From NCBI RefSeq assembly GCF_004307995.1, contig NZ_SIRE01000010.1, positions 186,001 through 250,000 on the forward strand: 64,000 nucleotides of DNA, given 5' to 3'. The notes beneath the pieces are model-generated. The model did no database searches. It was not told the DNA's origin and saw nothing but the letters and a program-made list of their open reading frames with translations. Positions 27,634-35,971 of this stretch are shown here, piece after piece (position 1 is the stretch's first letter; each line of letters starts with the position of its first letter). The position numbers and the translations under genes were made by a program. This DNA is from Paenibacillus thalictri (GTDB lineage: Bacteria; Bacillota; Bacilli; Paenibacillales; NBRC-103111).

Positions 27634-29472
27634 ATGAAAGGAAAGCTGCTTATTATCGGATTCGGCCCAGGGAATTTTGAACATATCACGGAACGGGCGC
27701 GTACAGCCATTCAGGAAAGCGATGTAATTATCGGTTACAACACTTATGTTGACTTGATTCGCGGACTGCTTACGGATCAAGAAATCGTGCGGACCGGCAT
27801 GACCGAAGAAGTAAGCCGGGCGCAAGAGGCGGTCCGGCAGGCGGAAATGGGCCGCAAGGTGGCAGTTATTTCCAGCGGTGACGCAGGTGTGTACGGGATG
27901 GCGGGATTGGTATACGAGGTGTTGATCGGCAAAAATTGGACTCCCGACACCGGCGTTGAGGTGGAAGTGGTCCCGGGTATTTCGGCCATTAATTCCTGCG
28001 CGTCGCTGCTCGGGGCGCCGATCATGCACGATGCGTGCACGATCAGTCTGAGTGATCATTTGACCCCCTGGGAGAAAATTGTGCGCCGTGTGGAAGCGGC
28101 GGCTTCGGCCGATTTTGTCATCGCTTTGTACAACCCGAGAAGCGGGAGAAGGACACGGCAAATTGTCGAGTCCCAGCGGATTATTATGAAATACCGTTCG
28201 CCGGATACGCCGGTGGGCCTGGTGAAAAGCGCCTATCGCGATCGTGAGCAAGTCATATTGACAACGCTAGGTTCTATGCTTGAGCACGATATCGGCATGC
28301 TGACGACGGTGATTATCGGCAACTCGTCTACATTTGCCTACCATGGAAAAATGATTACCCCACGCGGATATCAGCGCAAATATACGCTGGATACGCTGGA
28401 GCAGCCGCTGAAGCCGCATGAGCGGCTTCGTCCGGAAGCGGAGCCTTGGGCGCTTCAGAACAGGGATGAGGAAGATTTTTGGGAGAGCGAAGAGGAAACG
28501 CCAGATTTCGTTCAAGCGGCAAAAGCCGGCGGTACGGGCCAACCCGCTTATGAGCCCGGTATCCCTTTCTGGGGAGAGACACCTCAAGGTGAGGCAGCCG
28601 CAGCAGTGTCTGGGGGCGCTGCCGTCGCCGTTGAAGCGAGGCCGCAGGGAGCGGCGGTTTGGAGTGCTCAAACGCGCCCGCAAGCAGATCAACCATTACG
28701 CAGCAACGCACGGAATCCGGTTGAGCTCGCTAAACAGGCGCTGCAAACGTTAAAAGCGAAAGGCGTTATATCCGGCGGCGCGTTTACGGAAACGGAACCA
28801 AAGGTCCCTACAGTACGCAAACAAGTTTCGATTTTTGAGGTTGGCGTATCCCCGGGTATTGCCAATAAGAAGTTCACAGCACGCCAAATGGCACTGCTGG
28901 CCGATATGGCGGGAGAAACCGGCGAGCTGGAATATACGCCGAACCATCAGGTCATTTTGCGGGTACAGACCGAAGATCCGGCCGAACTGATCGGACGGCT
29001 TAAGCAGGAGAAGCTGCTAGTGTTTCCGTTAGGCGATGTGGCGCAGGTGAAGGCGTGCGATTTTTGCAATTTGGAGAAAGATGAGGCGATTCCGGTCGCG
29101 GAGCAGTTGAATCGGCTTTTGGGCGGAGTCAGAACACCAAAGGAATTGATGATTGGCCTCAACGGCTGCGGCATGGCTTGTTACGGCGCGGTGATGGAAG
29201 ACATCGGCATTGTATTCCGCAGAGGCGCTTACGATTTATTTCTTGGAGGCAAAAAGATCGGACGCAATGCGCATCCCGCGCAGCTTGTCGCCGAAGGCAT
29301 TTCCGCGGAGGAAATCGTGCCGGTTGTCGAACAAATTTTCCGTTTATATACGGAAAAAGGCCATCCGAATGAACGCTTTCATAAATTTTTCAAACGTGTT
29401 GGCGACGTGGCGGGCTTCCTGCATCGGGAGCACGCGCCGCAAGTGGAAGTGAATGCCGTTTGCGGCGATTGA
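27634..29472 (+). CDS. cbiH60: Fusion of cobalt-precorrin-3 C17-methyltransferase (CbiH/CobJ) with a sulfite-reductase-like Fe-S domain (CbiH60 type)
   Basis: A 612-residue fusion. Residues 1-~245 are a tetrapyrrole SAM methyltransferase with G-F-G-P-G-N, S-S-G-D-A-G-V-Y-G-M and V-P-G-I-S-A-I. Residues ~250-370 are a poorly conserved linker rich in E, A, P and Q. Residues ~375-612 resemble half of a nitrite/sulfite reductase: ferredoxin-like segment, then C-D-F-C and L-N-G-C-G-M-A-C, four cysteines spaced for an iron-sulfur cluster. The methyltransferase contracts the ring of cobalt-factor III. This fused form is known from the Bacillus megaterium cobI operon, where the extra domain holds an Fe-S cluster and takes part in ring contraction. 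AAAGGAGG precedes the ATG. Confidence 0.9.
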   Translation: MKGKLLIIGFGPGNFEHITERARTAIQESDVIIGYNTYVDLIRGLLTDQEIVRTGMTEEVSRAQEAVRQAEMGRKVAVISSGDAGVYGMAGLVYEVLIGKNWTPDTGVEVEVVPGISAINSCASLLGAPIMHDACTISLSDHLTPWEKIVRRVEAAASADFVIALYNPRSGRRTRQIVESQRIIMKYRSPDTPVGLVKSAYRDREQVILTTLGSMLEHDIGMLTTVIIGNSSTFAYHGKMITPRGYQRKYTLDTLEQPLKPHERLRPEAEPWALQNRDEEDFWESEEETPDFVQAAKAGGTGQPAYEPGIPFWGETPQGEAAAAVSGGAAVAVEARPQGAAVWSAQTRPQADQPLRSNARNPVELAKQALQTLKAKGVISGGAFTETEPKVPTVRKQVSIFEVGVSPGIANKKFTARQMALLADMAGETGELEYTPNHQVILRVQTEDPAELIGRLKQEKLLVFPLGDVAQVKACDFCNLEKDEAIPVAEQLNRLLGGVRTPKELMIGLNGCGMACYGAVMEDIGIVFRRGAYDLFLGGKKIGRNAHPAQLVAEGISAEEIVPVVEQIFRLYTEKGHPNERFHKFFKRVGDVAGFLHREHAPQVEVNAVCGD

Positions 29473-29487
29473 TGAAGGGAGATTAAC

Positions 29488-30522
29488 ATGGACGCAATAT
29501 TGTTAGTCGGCCACGGGAGCCGTGATCCCGAAGGAAATGAGGAATTGCTGCAGTTTGCCGGACAAGTCCGCAGCATGGCGCCGCAATTTATGATTGAGAC
29601 ATGTTTTCTGGAGTTTGCTTCGCCGAATATTTTGCAAGGTATCGCCCGCTGCGTAGAGCAAGGGGCTTCGCGGGTCGTGCTGGTGCCGATTATATTGTTT
29701 GCGGCCGGACACGCCAAGCTGCATATCCCTGCTGCAATCGACGAAGCCAAACATAAATATCCGCATGTTCAATTTGCCTACGGACGTCCGATCGGCGTGC
29801 ACCGGAAAGTCACCGATATTTTAAAAACACGGTTGAGCGAAGCGGGGTTTGCCGCTAACGGCGCAGAAGAAGGAAGAGTCGCCAATTCGGCTGTGCTGCT
29901 GCTCGGACGGGGAAGCAGCGATAGCGACGCAAACAGCGATTTTTATAAAATGACACGGCTGCTGTGGGAGCAGGTGCCGGTGAAATGGGCGGAAAGCTGC
30001 TTTATCGGCGTTACGGAACCCTCTTATGATGAGGGGCTGGAACGGTGTCTGCGGCTTGGGGCGAAGACGATTTACGTGCTCCCTTATTTTCTGTTTACAG
30101 GCGTGCTGATCAAGCGGATTGAAGAATTAACGGCGGCTTTTGCCGAGAGGAACCCGGATGTGCATGTCGTATTGGCGGGATACTTCGGCTTCCATCCGCA
30201 ATTGGTGGAGCTGCTGCTCGACCGTGTGGCCGAAGCGGTGCAAGGCCAGGCGTTCATGAACTGCGACAACTGCAAATACCGCCTGGAAGCGGCTGCGCAT
30301 CATGAACATCATCATCACCATGACCATGAGCACGAACATGGGCACGAGCGTGAACACGAACATGAACACGAACATGAACACGAACATGAACACGAACATG
30401 AACACGAACATGAACAAGCTCACGAGCATCACCATAATCACAACCACGATCATGCGCATGAAAATGAACATAGCCACGAACACGCTCATGACCACGACCA
30501 TAAGCATGATCACAATAAATGA
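29488..30522 (+). CDS. cbiX: Sirohydrochlorin cobaltochelatase, long form with His-rich tail
   Basis: A 344-residue CbiX of the long type. Two homologous halves are present: the first has V-G-H-G-S-R-D with the active-site histidine, the second L-L-G-R-G-S-S-D. Residues ~258-264 read M-N-C-D-N-C, a CxxC motif that in Bacillus CbiX binds an Fe-S cluster. The last ~70 residues are an extreme His/Glu/Asp tail, partly coded by a 12-bp tandem repeat, and could store or deliver Co2+. The enzyme inserts cobalt into sirohydrochlorin and commits the precursor to the anaerobic pathway. It follows cbiH60 by 15 bases. Confidence 0.93.
   Translation: MDAILLVGHGSRDPEGNEELLQFAGQVRSMAPQFMIETCFLEFASPNILQGIARCVEQGASRVVLVPIILFAAGHAKLHIPAAIDEAKHKYPHVQFAYGRPIGVHRKVTDILKTRLSEAGFAANGAEEGRVANSAVLLLGRGSSDSDANSDFYKMTRLLWEQVPVKWAESCFIGVTEPSYDEGLERCLRLGAKTIYVLPYFLFTGVLIKRIEELTAAFAERNPDVHVVLAGYFGFHPQLVELLLDRVAEAVQGQAFMNCDNCKYRLEAAAHHEHHHHHDHEHEHGHEREHEHEHEHEHEHEHEHEHEHEQAHEHHHNHNHDHAHENEHSHEHAHDHDHKHDHNK
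30352..30411 (+). repeat. Five tandem 12-bp units in the cbiX tail
   Basis: GAACACGAACAT is repeated five times exactly, coding for E-H-E-H units. The repeat keeps the frame with any whole-unit change, so the tail could vary in length between strains. Related degenerate units continue on both sides. Confidence 0.95.
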
Positions 30523-30576
30523 TCGCTGGTCATAAGTGACAATTATGATGAAATACATTCGGAAAGGAACAACCGT

Positions 30577-31344
30577 ATGATATTTATGCTGTGCGGCACA
30601 AGCGACGCCAGAGAACTGGCGCTGCGGCTGAAAGAAACCGGCAGCTCCTTATGCTGTTCGGTTGTGACGGATAGCGCCGCCAAAAGTTTGCAGGAGCACG
30701 GGTTAACCGTCCGCACGGGGAGGTTGACGGCGGATGAGATGGCGCAATTACTGCAAGAGGGCGGTTACCGTGCCGTCGTTGACGCCAGCCACCCGTTTGC
30801 CGAAGAGGCACACCGCAATGCGATGGTTGCGGCGCGGCAGCTGGGGCTGCCTTATATTCGTTTTGAGCGCGCATCTTTGCTGTATGGCGACAATCCTCAG
30901 CTAACGGTCGTTTCCGGTTATGAGGAAGCTGCTTTGGAAGCCAAACGCCGCAAGGGTTCAGTCATGCTGACGACGGGCAGCAAAACGCTGCATATTTTTG
31001 CCCGCCACCTGATTCAAGATCCCGATATTCGCTTAGTGGCCCGCATGCTCCCAAGACGCGACAATATGGAGAAATGCGAAGAGCTTGGCGTCGAGCAGAA
31101 GAACATTATAGCGATGCAAGGCCCATTTACCAAAGAGATGAACGAAGCGTTATACCGTCAATTCAAAACCACGGTGATGGTATCCAAGGAAAGCGGTACA
31201 ACCGGGGCCGTCGATGAAAAAGTGGAAACCGCGCTGGCGATGGGGATCGAGGTTATTTTAATATCACGTCCCGAGATTGAGTTTGGCACCGTATTTACCG
31301 ATTTCGGCGGAGTTCTCGCCGAAGTGGAGAAGCTGCAGCTCTAG
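30577..31344 (+). CDS. cbiJ: Cobalt-precorrin-6A reductase
   Basis: A 255-residue CbiJ/CobK-type reductase that reduces the macrocycle with NAD(P)H. Seen are L-C-G-T-S-D-A-R-E-L at the start, V-D-A-S-H-P-F-A-E-E-A-H, Y-I-R-F-E-R, L-T-T-G-S-K, A-R-M-L-P-R and the ending K-E-S-G-T-T-G-A-V-D-E-K, all usual for the family. It lies 54 bases after cbiX, preceded by AAAGGA. A further 109-base gap leads to cbiC. Confidence 0.92.
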   Translation: MIFMLCGTSDARELALRLKETGSSLCCSVVTDSAAKSLQEHGLTVRTGRLTADEMAQLLQEGGYRAVVDASHPFAEEAHRNAMVAARQLGLPYIRFERASLLYGDNPQLTVVSGYEEAALEAKRRKGSVMLTTGSKTLHIFARHLIQDPDIRLVARMLPRRDNMEKCEELGVEQKNIIAMQGPFTKEMNEALYRQFKTTVMVSKESGTTGAVDEKVETALAMGIEVILISRPEIEFGTVFTDFGGVLAEVEKLQL

Positions 31345-31453
31345 CAAGATAAATTCAGGTTTTGAATGCCTAAAACCGAAACCAACTTGCAAACTTGTGT
31401 ACAAGCAGGTTCAGGGCAGATACATAAAATAAGTTCAATCAGGAGGTCAAGCG

Positions 31454-32104
31454 ATGGATTTTAAAACGGAATTTGTGCCATTAACGATACAGCCGCAAGA
31501 AATTGAAGACAAAAGCTTCCAAATCATTACGGAAGAGCTGGGCGAACATTCGTTCAGCGATGACCAATACCGGGTTGTGCAGCGGGTTATTCACGCTTCG
31601 GCGGATTTTGAGCTTGGACGCAGCTTAGTGTTTCATCCGCAGGCGATGGAAGCGGGAATCACCGCAATTCGCAACGGCGAAAACATCGTGGCCGACGTCC
31701 AGATGGTGCAGGTGGGCATCAGCAAAGACCGGCTGCGCAAATACGGCGGCGACGTCCATGTATACATATCCGATCCGGATGTGATGGAAGAAGCGAAACG
31801 GCTGAATACGACGCGGGCGATTGTGTCGATGCGCAAAGCGCTGAAGGAAACAAGCGGCGGCATCTATGCGATTGGCAATGCGCCGACGGCGCTGCTGGAG
31901 TTGATCCGGCTGGTCAAGGGAGGTTATGCCAAGCCAAGCCTTATCATCGGCATGCCGGTAGGGTTTGTGTCCGCGGCGGAGTCCAAAGACGAGCTGCGCA
32001 AACTCGATATTCCGTTTATTACGAACATTGGCCGCAAAGGCGGCAGCACAGTTGTCGTTGCAGCGGTGAATGCGCTCTCGCTGCTGGCGGACAAGCGGGG
32101 ATAA
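31454..32104 (+). CDS. cbiC: Cobalt-precorrin-8 methylmutase
   Basis: A 216-residue CbiC/CobH enzyme that moves the C11 methyl group to C12 to form cobyrinate. The catalytic histidine is in V-I-H-A-S-A-D-F-E, with further family segments in A-D-V-Q-M-V, I-G-N-A-P-T-A-L and P-V-G-F-V-S-A-A-E-S-K. An ideal AGGAGG site lies nine bases before the ATG. The 109-base gap upstream contains short inverted sequence (CTTGTGTACAAG) of unclear meaning. cbiD follows after 22 bases. Confidence 0.95.
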   Translation: MDFKTEFVPLTIQPQEIEDKSFQIITEELGEHSFSDDQYRVVQRVIHASADFELGRSLVFHPQAMEAGITAIRNGENIVADVQMVQVGISKDRLRKYGGDVHVYISDPDVMEEAKRLNTTRAIVSMRKALKETSGGIYAIGNAPTALLELIRLVKGGYAKPSLIIGMPVGFVSAAESKDELRKLDIPFITNIGRKGGSTVVVAAVNALSLLADKRG

Positions 32105-32126
32105 TGCAGCGCCGGAGGTGTCCCAA

Positions 32127-33233
32127 ATGAGCGAACGGTCGGAAGGTCAAGATGACAAACCGATGCGCCACGGGTTTACGACCGGTGCCTGTGCGACCGC
32201 GGTTGCCAAAGGCGCGGTTACGATGTTGATCGCTCAACAGCGAGTGGAGGAAGCCGAGGTTTGGCTGCCCGCCGGGTTTGCTCATACATTCGAACTGATC
32301 GAATGCGAATATACGCAAGACATGGCGCAATGCGCTACGATCAAAGACGCCGGAGACGACCCCGATGCAACGCACAAAGCCAAAATTGTCGCCTCCGTAG
32401 GTTGGACATCCGGCCACGGCATTGAATTGGACGGCGGCGTCGGCGTCGGACGCGTCACCAAGCCGGGGCTTCCGGTTCCTGTTGGCGAAGCGGCGATCAA
32501 CCCGGTACCACGCCGCATGATTTTGCAGGCAGTGGAAGAAGTGCTCGCCGAGTATGCCGTGGAACGGGGCGTCAAGGTTGTGATTTCCGTGCCGGACGGC
32601 GAGGAAATCGCCAAAAAAACGCTGAACGCGCGGCTGGGCATTCTCGGCGGCATATCGATTCTCGGCACACGAGGCGTCGTTGTGCCGTTTTCGACGTCGG
32701 CTTATAAAGCCAGCGTCGTGCAGGCGTTATCGGTCGCCAAGGCTTCCGGCTGCAGGCATGTCGTGCTGACAACCGGGGGCAGCAGCGAAAAATATGCGAT
32801 GAAAATGTTCCCCCAGCTGTCGGAAGAAGCTTTTATCCAAATGGGCGATTTTGTCGGGTTCTCTTTGCTGCATGCGAAAAGACTGGGCATGGAGACCGTC
32901 AGTTTGGTCGGCATGATGGGGAAATTTTCGAAAGTAGCGCAAGGCGTGATGATGGTCCATTCCAAAAGTGCGCCCGTCGATTTTGCTTTTCTCGCGCAAG
33001 CGGCGCGGGAAGCCGGCGCGGATCCGGAACTGCAGGCAGCCGTCGAAGGGGCGAATACGGCCTCGCATGCCGGAGATGTGCTTGCGGCAGCGGGGTTCAT
33101 GAAGTTTTTCGATATATTATGCGAATACGCCTGCCATCACGCGTTGAATCATGTGAGCGGCGGAATCAGGATAGAGACAGTGCTGGTCACTATGAAAGGC
33201 GATACGTTAGGGAGGGCGATACGTAGTGGTTAA
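32127..33233 (+). CDS. cbiD: Cobalt-precorrin-5B C1-methyltransferase
   Basis: A 368-residue CbiD. The N-terminal G-F-T-T-G-A-C-A-T-A-V-A-K and later N-P-V-P-R and S-V-P-D-G-E-E-I-A-K-K-T-L-N are the usual landmarks. G-G-I-S-I-L-G-T-R-G-V and T-T-G-G-S-S-E-K follow. It adds the C1 methyl group in the anaerobic route. The ATG at 32127 follows GGAGGTG; a longer frame beginning inside cbiC is rejected. The stop overlaps the start of cbiET by eight bases. Confidence 0.95.
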   Translation: MSERSEGQDDKPMRHGFTTGACATAVAKGAVTMLIAQQRVEEAEVWLPAGFAHTFELIECEYTQDMAQCATIKDAGDDPDATHKAKIVASVGWTSGHGIELDGGVGVGRVTKPGLPVPVGEAAINPVPRRMILQAVEEVLAEYAVERGVKVVISVPDGEEIAKKTLNARLGILGGISILGTRGVVVPFSTSAYKASVVQALSVAKASGCRHVVLTTGGSSEKYAMKMFPQLSEEAFIQMGDFVGFSLLHAKRLGMETVSLVGMMGKFSKVAQGVMMVHSKSAPVDFAFLAQAAREAGADPELQAAVEGANTASHAGDVLAAAGFMKFFDILCEYACHHALNHVSGGIRIETVLVTMKGDTLGRAIRSG

Positions 33234-34458
33234 CAACCGGATACAAATCATCGGTATCGGTGACGATGGAGCATCGGGATTAAACGAGCAAGTTCTGAGT
33301 TATGTAAGGGAAGCGCAGGTTTTGGTCGGCGGCGAGCGGCATTTGGCGATGTTCCCGGAAAGTCAGGCTGAACGCATCGTGCTGAAAGGCGGCTTAAGCG
33401 GCATCGTGGACGATTTGCTGGAGCGCCGAACCCGCAGCAGCATCGTTGTGCTGGCGTCAGGCGACCCGCTTTTTTTCGGCGTGGCCGGCTTTATTGCGAA
33501 GAAAGCGGGCGCGGGGGCCGTCCAAATACACCCCCATTTAAGCTCGGTGCAGCTTGCCTTCGCCCGGCTAGGGGACAGCTGGCAGGATGCGGTGCTGGAG
33601 AGCGTGCACGGCCGGCCGATCCGCGGCTTGGCGCAGCGTATTGACGGCAAAGCGAAAATTGCCTTGCTGACGGACGAAACGAACAATCCCGCGGTGATTG
33701 CCCGTTATTTGCTTGATTTCGGGATGGACGAATACGAGGCGTTTGTCGCTGAAAACCTCGGTGGTGAAGACGAACGCTGCGGTCATTGGACGCTTGCCGA
33801 TATGGCGGCGTCAAGTACCTTTTCCCCGCTGAATATCGTCATTTTACGCAGAAAGAGCGGCAGCGCCGAAGCGCGGCGCGGCTTTGGCTTCGAAGACGAG
33901 GAATTTCATCAGCGCAAGCCCGACAAAGGGCTGATTACGAAAAAAGAAGTGCGTGTGCTCAGCTTGTCCGAGCTGAAGCTGAAGGCGGACAGCATCGTGT
34001 GGGATATCGGAGCGGGCTCCGGCTCGGTGGCGGTGGAATGCGCCAAGCTGGCTTCGCGCGGTCAAGTATATGCTGTCGAAAAAAATGAAGCCGACATGGA
34101 AAATATCGAGCTGAACCTCCGCAAGTTTCGCGCCGATTTTACCGCTATACAGGCGAAAGCGCCGGCAGGGCTGGACGGGTTCCCCGATCCCGACGCGGTA
34201 TTTATCGGCGGCAGCGGCGGCGAGCTGCGCGAGCTGCTGCATATCTGCTGCAGCCGGCTGCGTGTAGGCGGCCGTATCGTTGTCAATGCGGCGACGATCG
34301 AAACGCTGGCGGACACGCAGAAGGCGCTGCGCGAAGAAGGCTATGAAGTGCGAGTGGCGCTAGTGCAAATTGCCCGCAGCAAGCCGATTTTGGATATGAC
34401 CCGGTTTGAAGGATTGAATCCGATTTACGTAATTACCGGATGGAGGAACGACATATGA
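33226..34458 (+). CDS. cbiET: Fused cobalt-precorrin-7 C5-methyltransferase and cobalt-precorrin-6B C15-methyltransferase (decarboxylating)
   Basis: A 410-residue fusion, the arrangement also called CobL. Residues 1-~205 are the CbiE methyltransferase with G-G-E-R-H-L-A-M-F and L-A-S-G-D-P-L-F-F-G. Residues ~225-410 are CbiT, a class I SAM methyltransferase with W-D-I-G-A-G-S-G-S-V-A-V-E. The two domains methylate C5 and C15 and remove the acetate carboxyl on ring C. The GTG at 33226 is used, behind GGGAGGG and inside the end of cbiD. The stop overlaps cbiL as ATGA. Confidence 0.94.
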   Translation: MVNNRIQIIGIGDDGASGLNEQVLSYVREAQVLVGGERHLAMFPESQAERIVLKGGLSGIVDDLLERRTRSSIVVLASGDPLFFGVAGFIAKKAGAGAVQIHPHLSSVQLAFARLGDSWQDAVLESVHGRPIRGLAQRIDGKAKIALLTDETNNPAVIARYLLDFGMDEYEAFVAENLGGEDERCGHWTLADMAASSTFSPLNIVILRRKSGSAEARRGFGFEDEEFHQRKPDKGLITKKEVRVLSLSELKLKADSIVWDIGAGSGSVAVECAKLASRGQVYAVEKNEADMENIELNLRKFRADFTAIQAKAPAGLDGFPDPDAVFIGGSGGELRELLHICCSRLRVGGRIVVNAATIETLADTQKALREEGYEVRVALVQIARSKPILDMTRFEGLNPIYVITGWRNDI

Positions 34459-35177
34459 CAACGACAGCGGCACAGCCGGGAACTTTATACGGCATTGGCG
34501 TCGGGCCAGGGGATCCAGAGCTGATTACCGTCAAAGCGTACCGGATGCTGCAGGAATGCCCGGTTATCGCTTACCCGAAAAAAAGAATGGGAGCCAAATC
34601 GTACGCGCTGGAAATCGTCGAGCTCTATGTGGATACGGCAGAGAAGGAAATGCTGGGCCTCGTATTTCCGATGACCCGCGACCAAGCGGCTTTGGACCGC
34701 GAGTGGAATAAGACGGTGGATATGTGCTGGCAGCTGCTTCGGGAGGGAAAAGATATCGCCTTTGTGACGGAAGGCGATCCGAATCTGTACAGTACGTTCA
34801 TTCACATGGCGCGGTTGATGCGGGAGAAACATCCTGAAGTGCCGGTCAGCTCGGTACCCGGCATTTCCTCGGTACTGGCCGCCTCCGCTCGTCTCGATCT
34901 GCCGCTTGCTGACGGCGACGATCAAGTGGCGATCGTCCCGGCGAATCATGACCGCGAGGCGATGAAACGTGCTGTACAATCGCATGAAGCCATCGTTTTT
35001 ATTAAAGTGGCCAAAGTGCTGGATATGATGATTGAGATTTTGGAGGAGCTCGGGCTTGCCGACAAGGCGTCGGTTGTGACGAAGGTAACTTCGCCGCACG
35101 AACTGGTTTGGCGGGATGTGCGGGAGCTGAAGGGCCAGGAGCTTGAATATTTGACATTAATGGTGGTGAGAAAATAA
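34455..35177 (+). CDS. cbiL: Cobalt-factor II/precorrin-2 C20-methyltransferase
   Basis: A 240-residue tetrapyrrole methyltransferase adding the C20 methyl group. The N-terminus gives G-V-G-P-G-D-P-E-L-I-T-V-K, followed by V-T-E-G-D-P-N-L-Y-S-T-F and V-P-G-I-S-S-V. Y-P-K-K is typical of CbiL/CobI rather than the sister enzymes. The ATG at 34455 is preceded by GGAGGA with good spacing; an ATG 15 bases earlier lies before that site. It overlaps cbiET by four bases and cbiF by one. Confidence 0.93.
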   Translation: MTTTAAQPGTLYGIGVGPGDPELITVKAYRMLQECPVIAYPKKRMGAKSYALEIVELYVDTAEKEMLGLVFPMTRDQAALDREWNKTVDMCWQLLREGKDIAFVTEGDPNLYSTFIHMARLMREKHPEVPVSSVPGISSVLAASARLDLPLADGDDQVAIVPANHDREAMKRAVQSHEAIVFIKVAKVLDMMIEILEELGLADKASVVTKVTSPHELVWRDVRELKGQELEYLTLMVVRK

Positions 35178-35971
35178 TGCGGATCGAACCGAAGGTGTAT
35201 ATTGTTGGTGCAGGACCCGGGGACCCCGATTTGATTACGGTCAAAGGGCTGAACATTTTAAGGCAGGCCGATGTGGTGCTGTACACCGACTCGCTGGTCA
35301 GCGAGGAACTGATTGCCCGTGCCGGCGAGCATGCCGAAGTGCTGCAAAGCTCCGGGATGGACTTGGAGCAAATGGTGGAACGTATGGTGGAAGCGGTACG
35401 GGCCGGGAAGTCGGTGGCGCGTGTCCATACCGGGGACCCGTCCGTATACGGCGCTATTTTGGAGCAGCTGGTACTCTTGAAGCAGCAAGATGTCGCGTAT
35501 GAGATCATACCCGGCGTCAGCTCGGTTTTTGCTTCGGCTGCGGCGCTAGGCGCGGAGTTGACGGTTCCCGATTTGACGCAGACGGTCATTCTGACGCGGG
35601 CGGAAGGCAGAACGCCTGTACCGGAACGCGAAAAGCTGCGCGACTTGGCGTCCCATCATTGTACGGTAGCGCTGTTCTTAAGCGCAACGCTGGCCAAGAA
35701 GGTGGTTAAAGAGTTTCTTGCCGCCGGCTGGTCGGAAGACACTCCTGTGGCCGTCGTGCAAAGAGCGACCTGGCCGGACCAAAAAATCGTCAGGACAACG
35801 TTAAGCAATCTGGATAACGACCTGCGTGAAGCCGGCATCCGTATGCATGCGATGATACTTGCAGGCTGGGCGCTTGACCCGTCGATTGTCGACCGCGACG
35901 AGCACCGCTCGAAACTATACGATAAATCGTTTACGCACGGCTACCGGAAAGGGGTGCCAAGCCATGAGTAA
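35177..35971 (+). CDS. cbiF: Cobalt-precorrin-4 C11-methyltransferase
   Basis: A 264-residue CbiF/CobM enzyme. The SAM-binding landmarks are G-A-G-P-G-D-P-D-L-I-T-V-K-G, H-T-G-D-P-S-V-Y-G-A and I-P-G-V-S-S-V, and L-T-R-A-E-G-R-T-P-V-P is specific for this methyltransferase. It methylates C11 after ring contraction. The start overlaps the cbiL stop (TAATG), and its end overlaps cbiG by eight bases, so the group is translationally coupled. Confidence 0.95.
   Translation: MRIEPKVYIVGAGPGDPDLITVKGLNILRQADVVLYTDSLVSEELIARAGEHAEVLQSSGMDLEQMVERMVEAVRAGKSVARVHTGDPSVYGAILEQLVLLKQQDVAYEIIPGVSSVFASAAALGAELTVPDLTQTVILTRAEGRTPVPEREKLRDLASHHCTVALFLSATLAKKVVKEFLAAGWSEDTPVAVVQRATWPDQKIVRTTLSNLDNDLREAGIRMHAMILAGWALDPSIVDRDEHRSKLYDKSFTHGYRKGVPSHE

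Noticed and set aside
30352..30411. Short tandem units that might suggest a CRISPR-like array
   Set aside because: The units are contiguous, 12 bp, have no spacers and lie inside the cbiX reading frame.
30127..30558. Frame on the minus strand that looks like a Met/Val/Phe-rich membrane protein
   Set aside because: It is the complement of the His/Glu codon repeat of cbiX; its hydrophobicity is an artefact.
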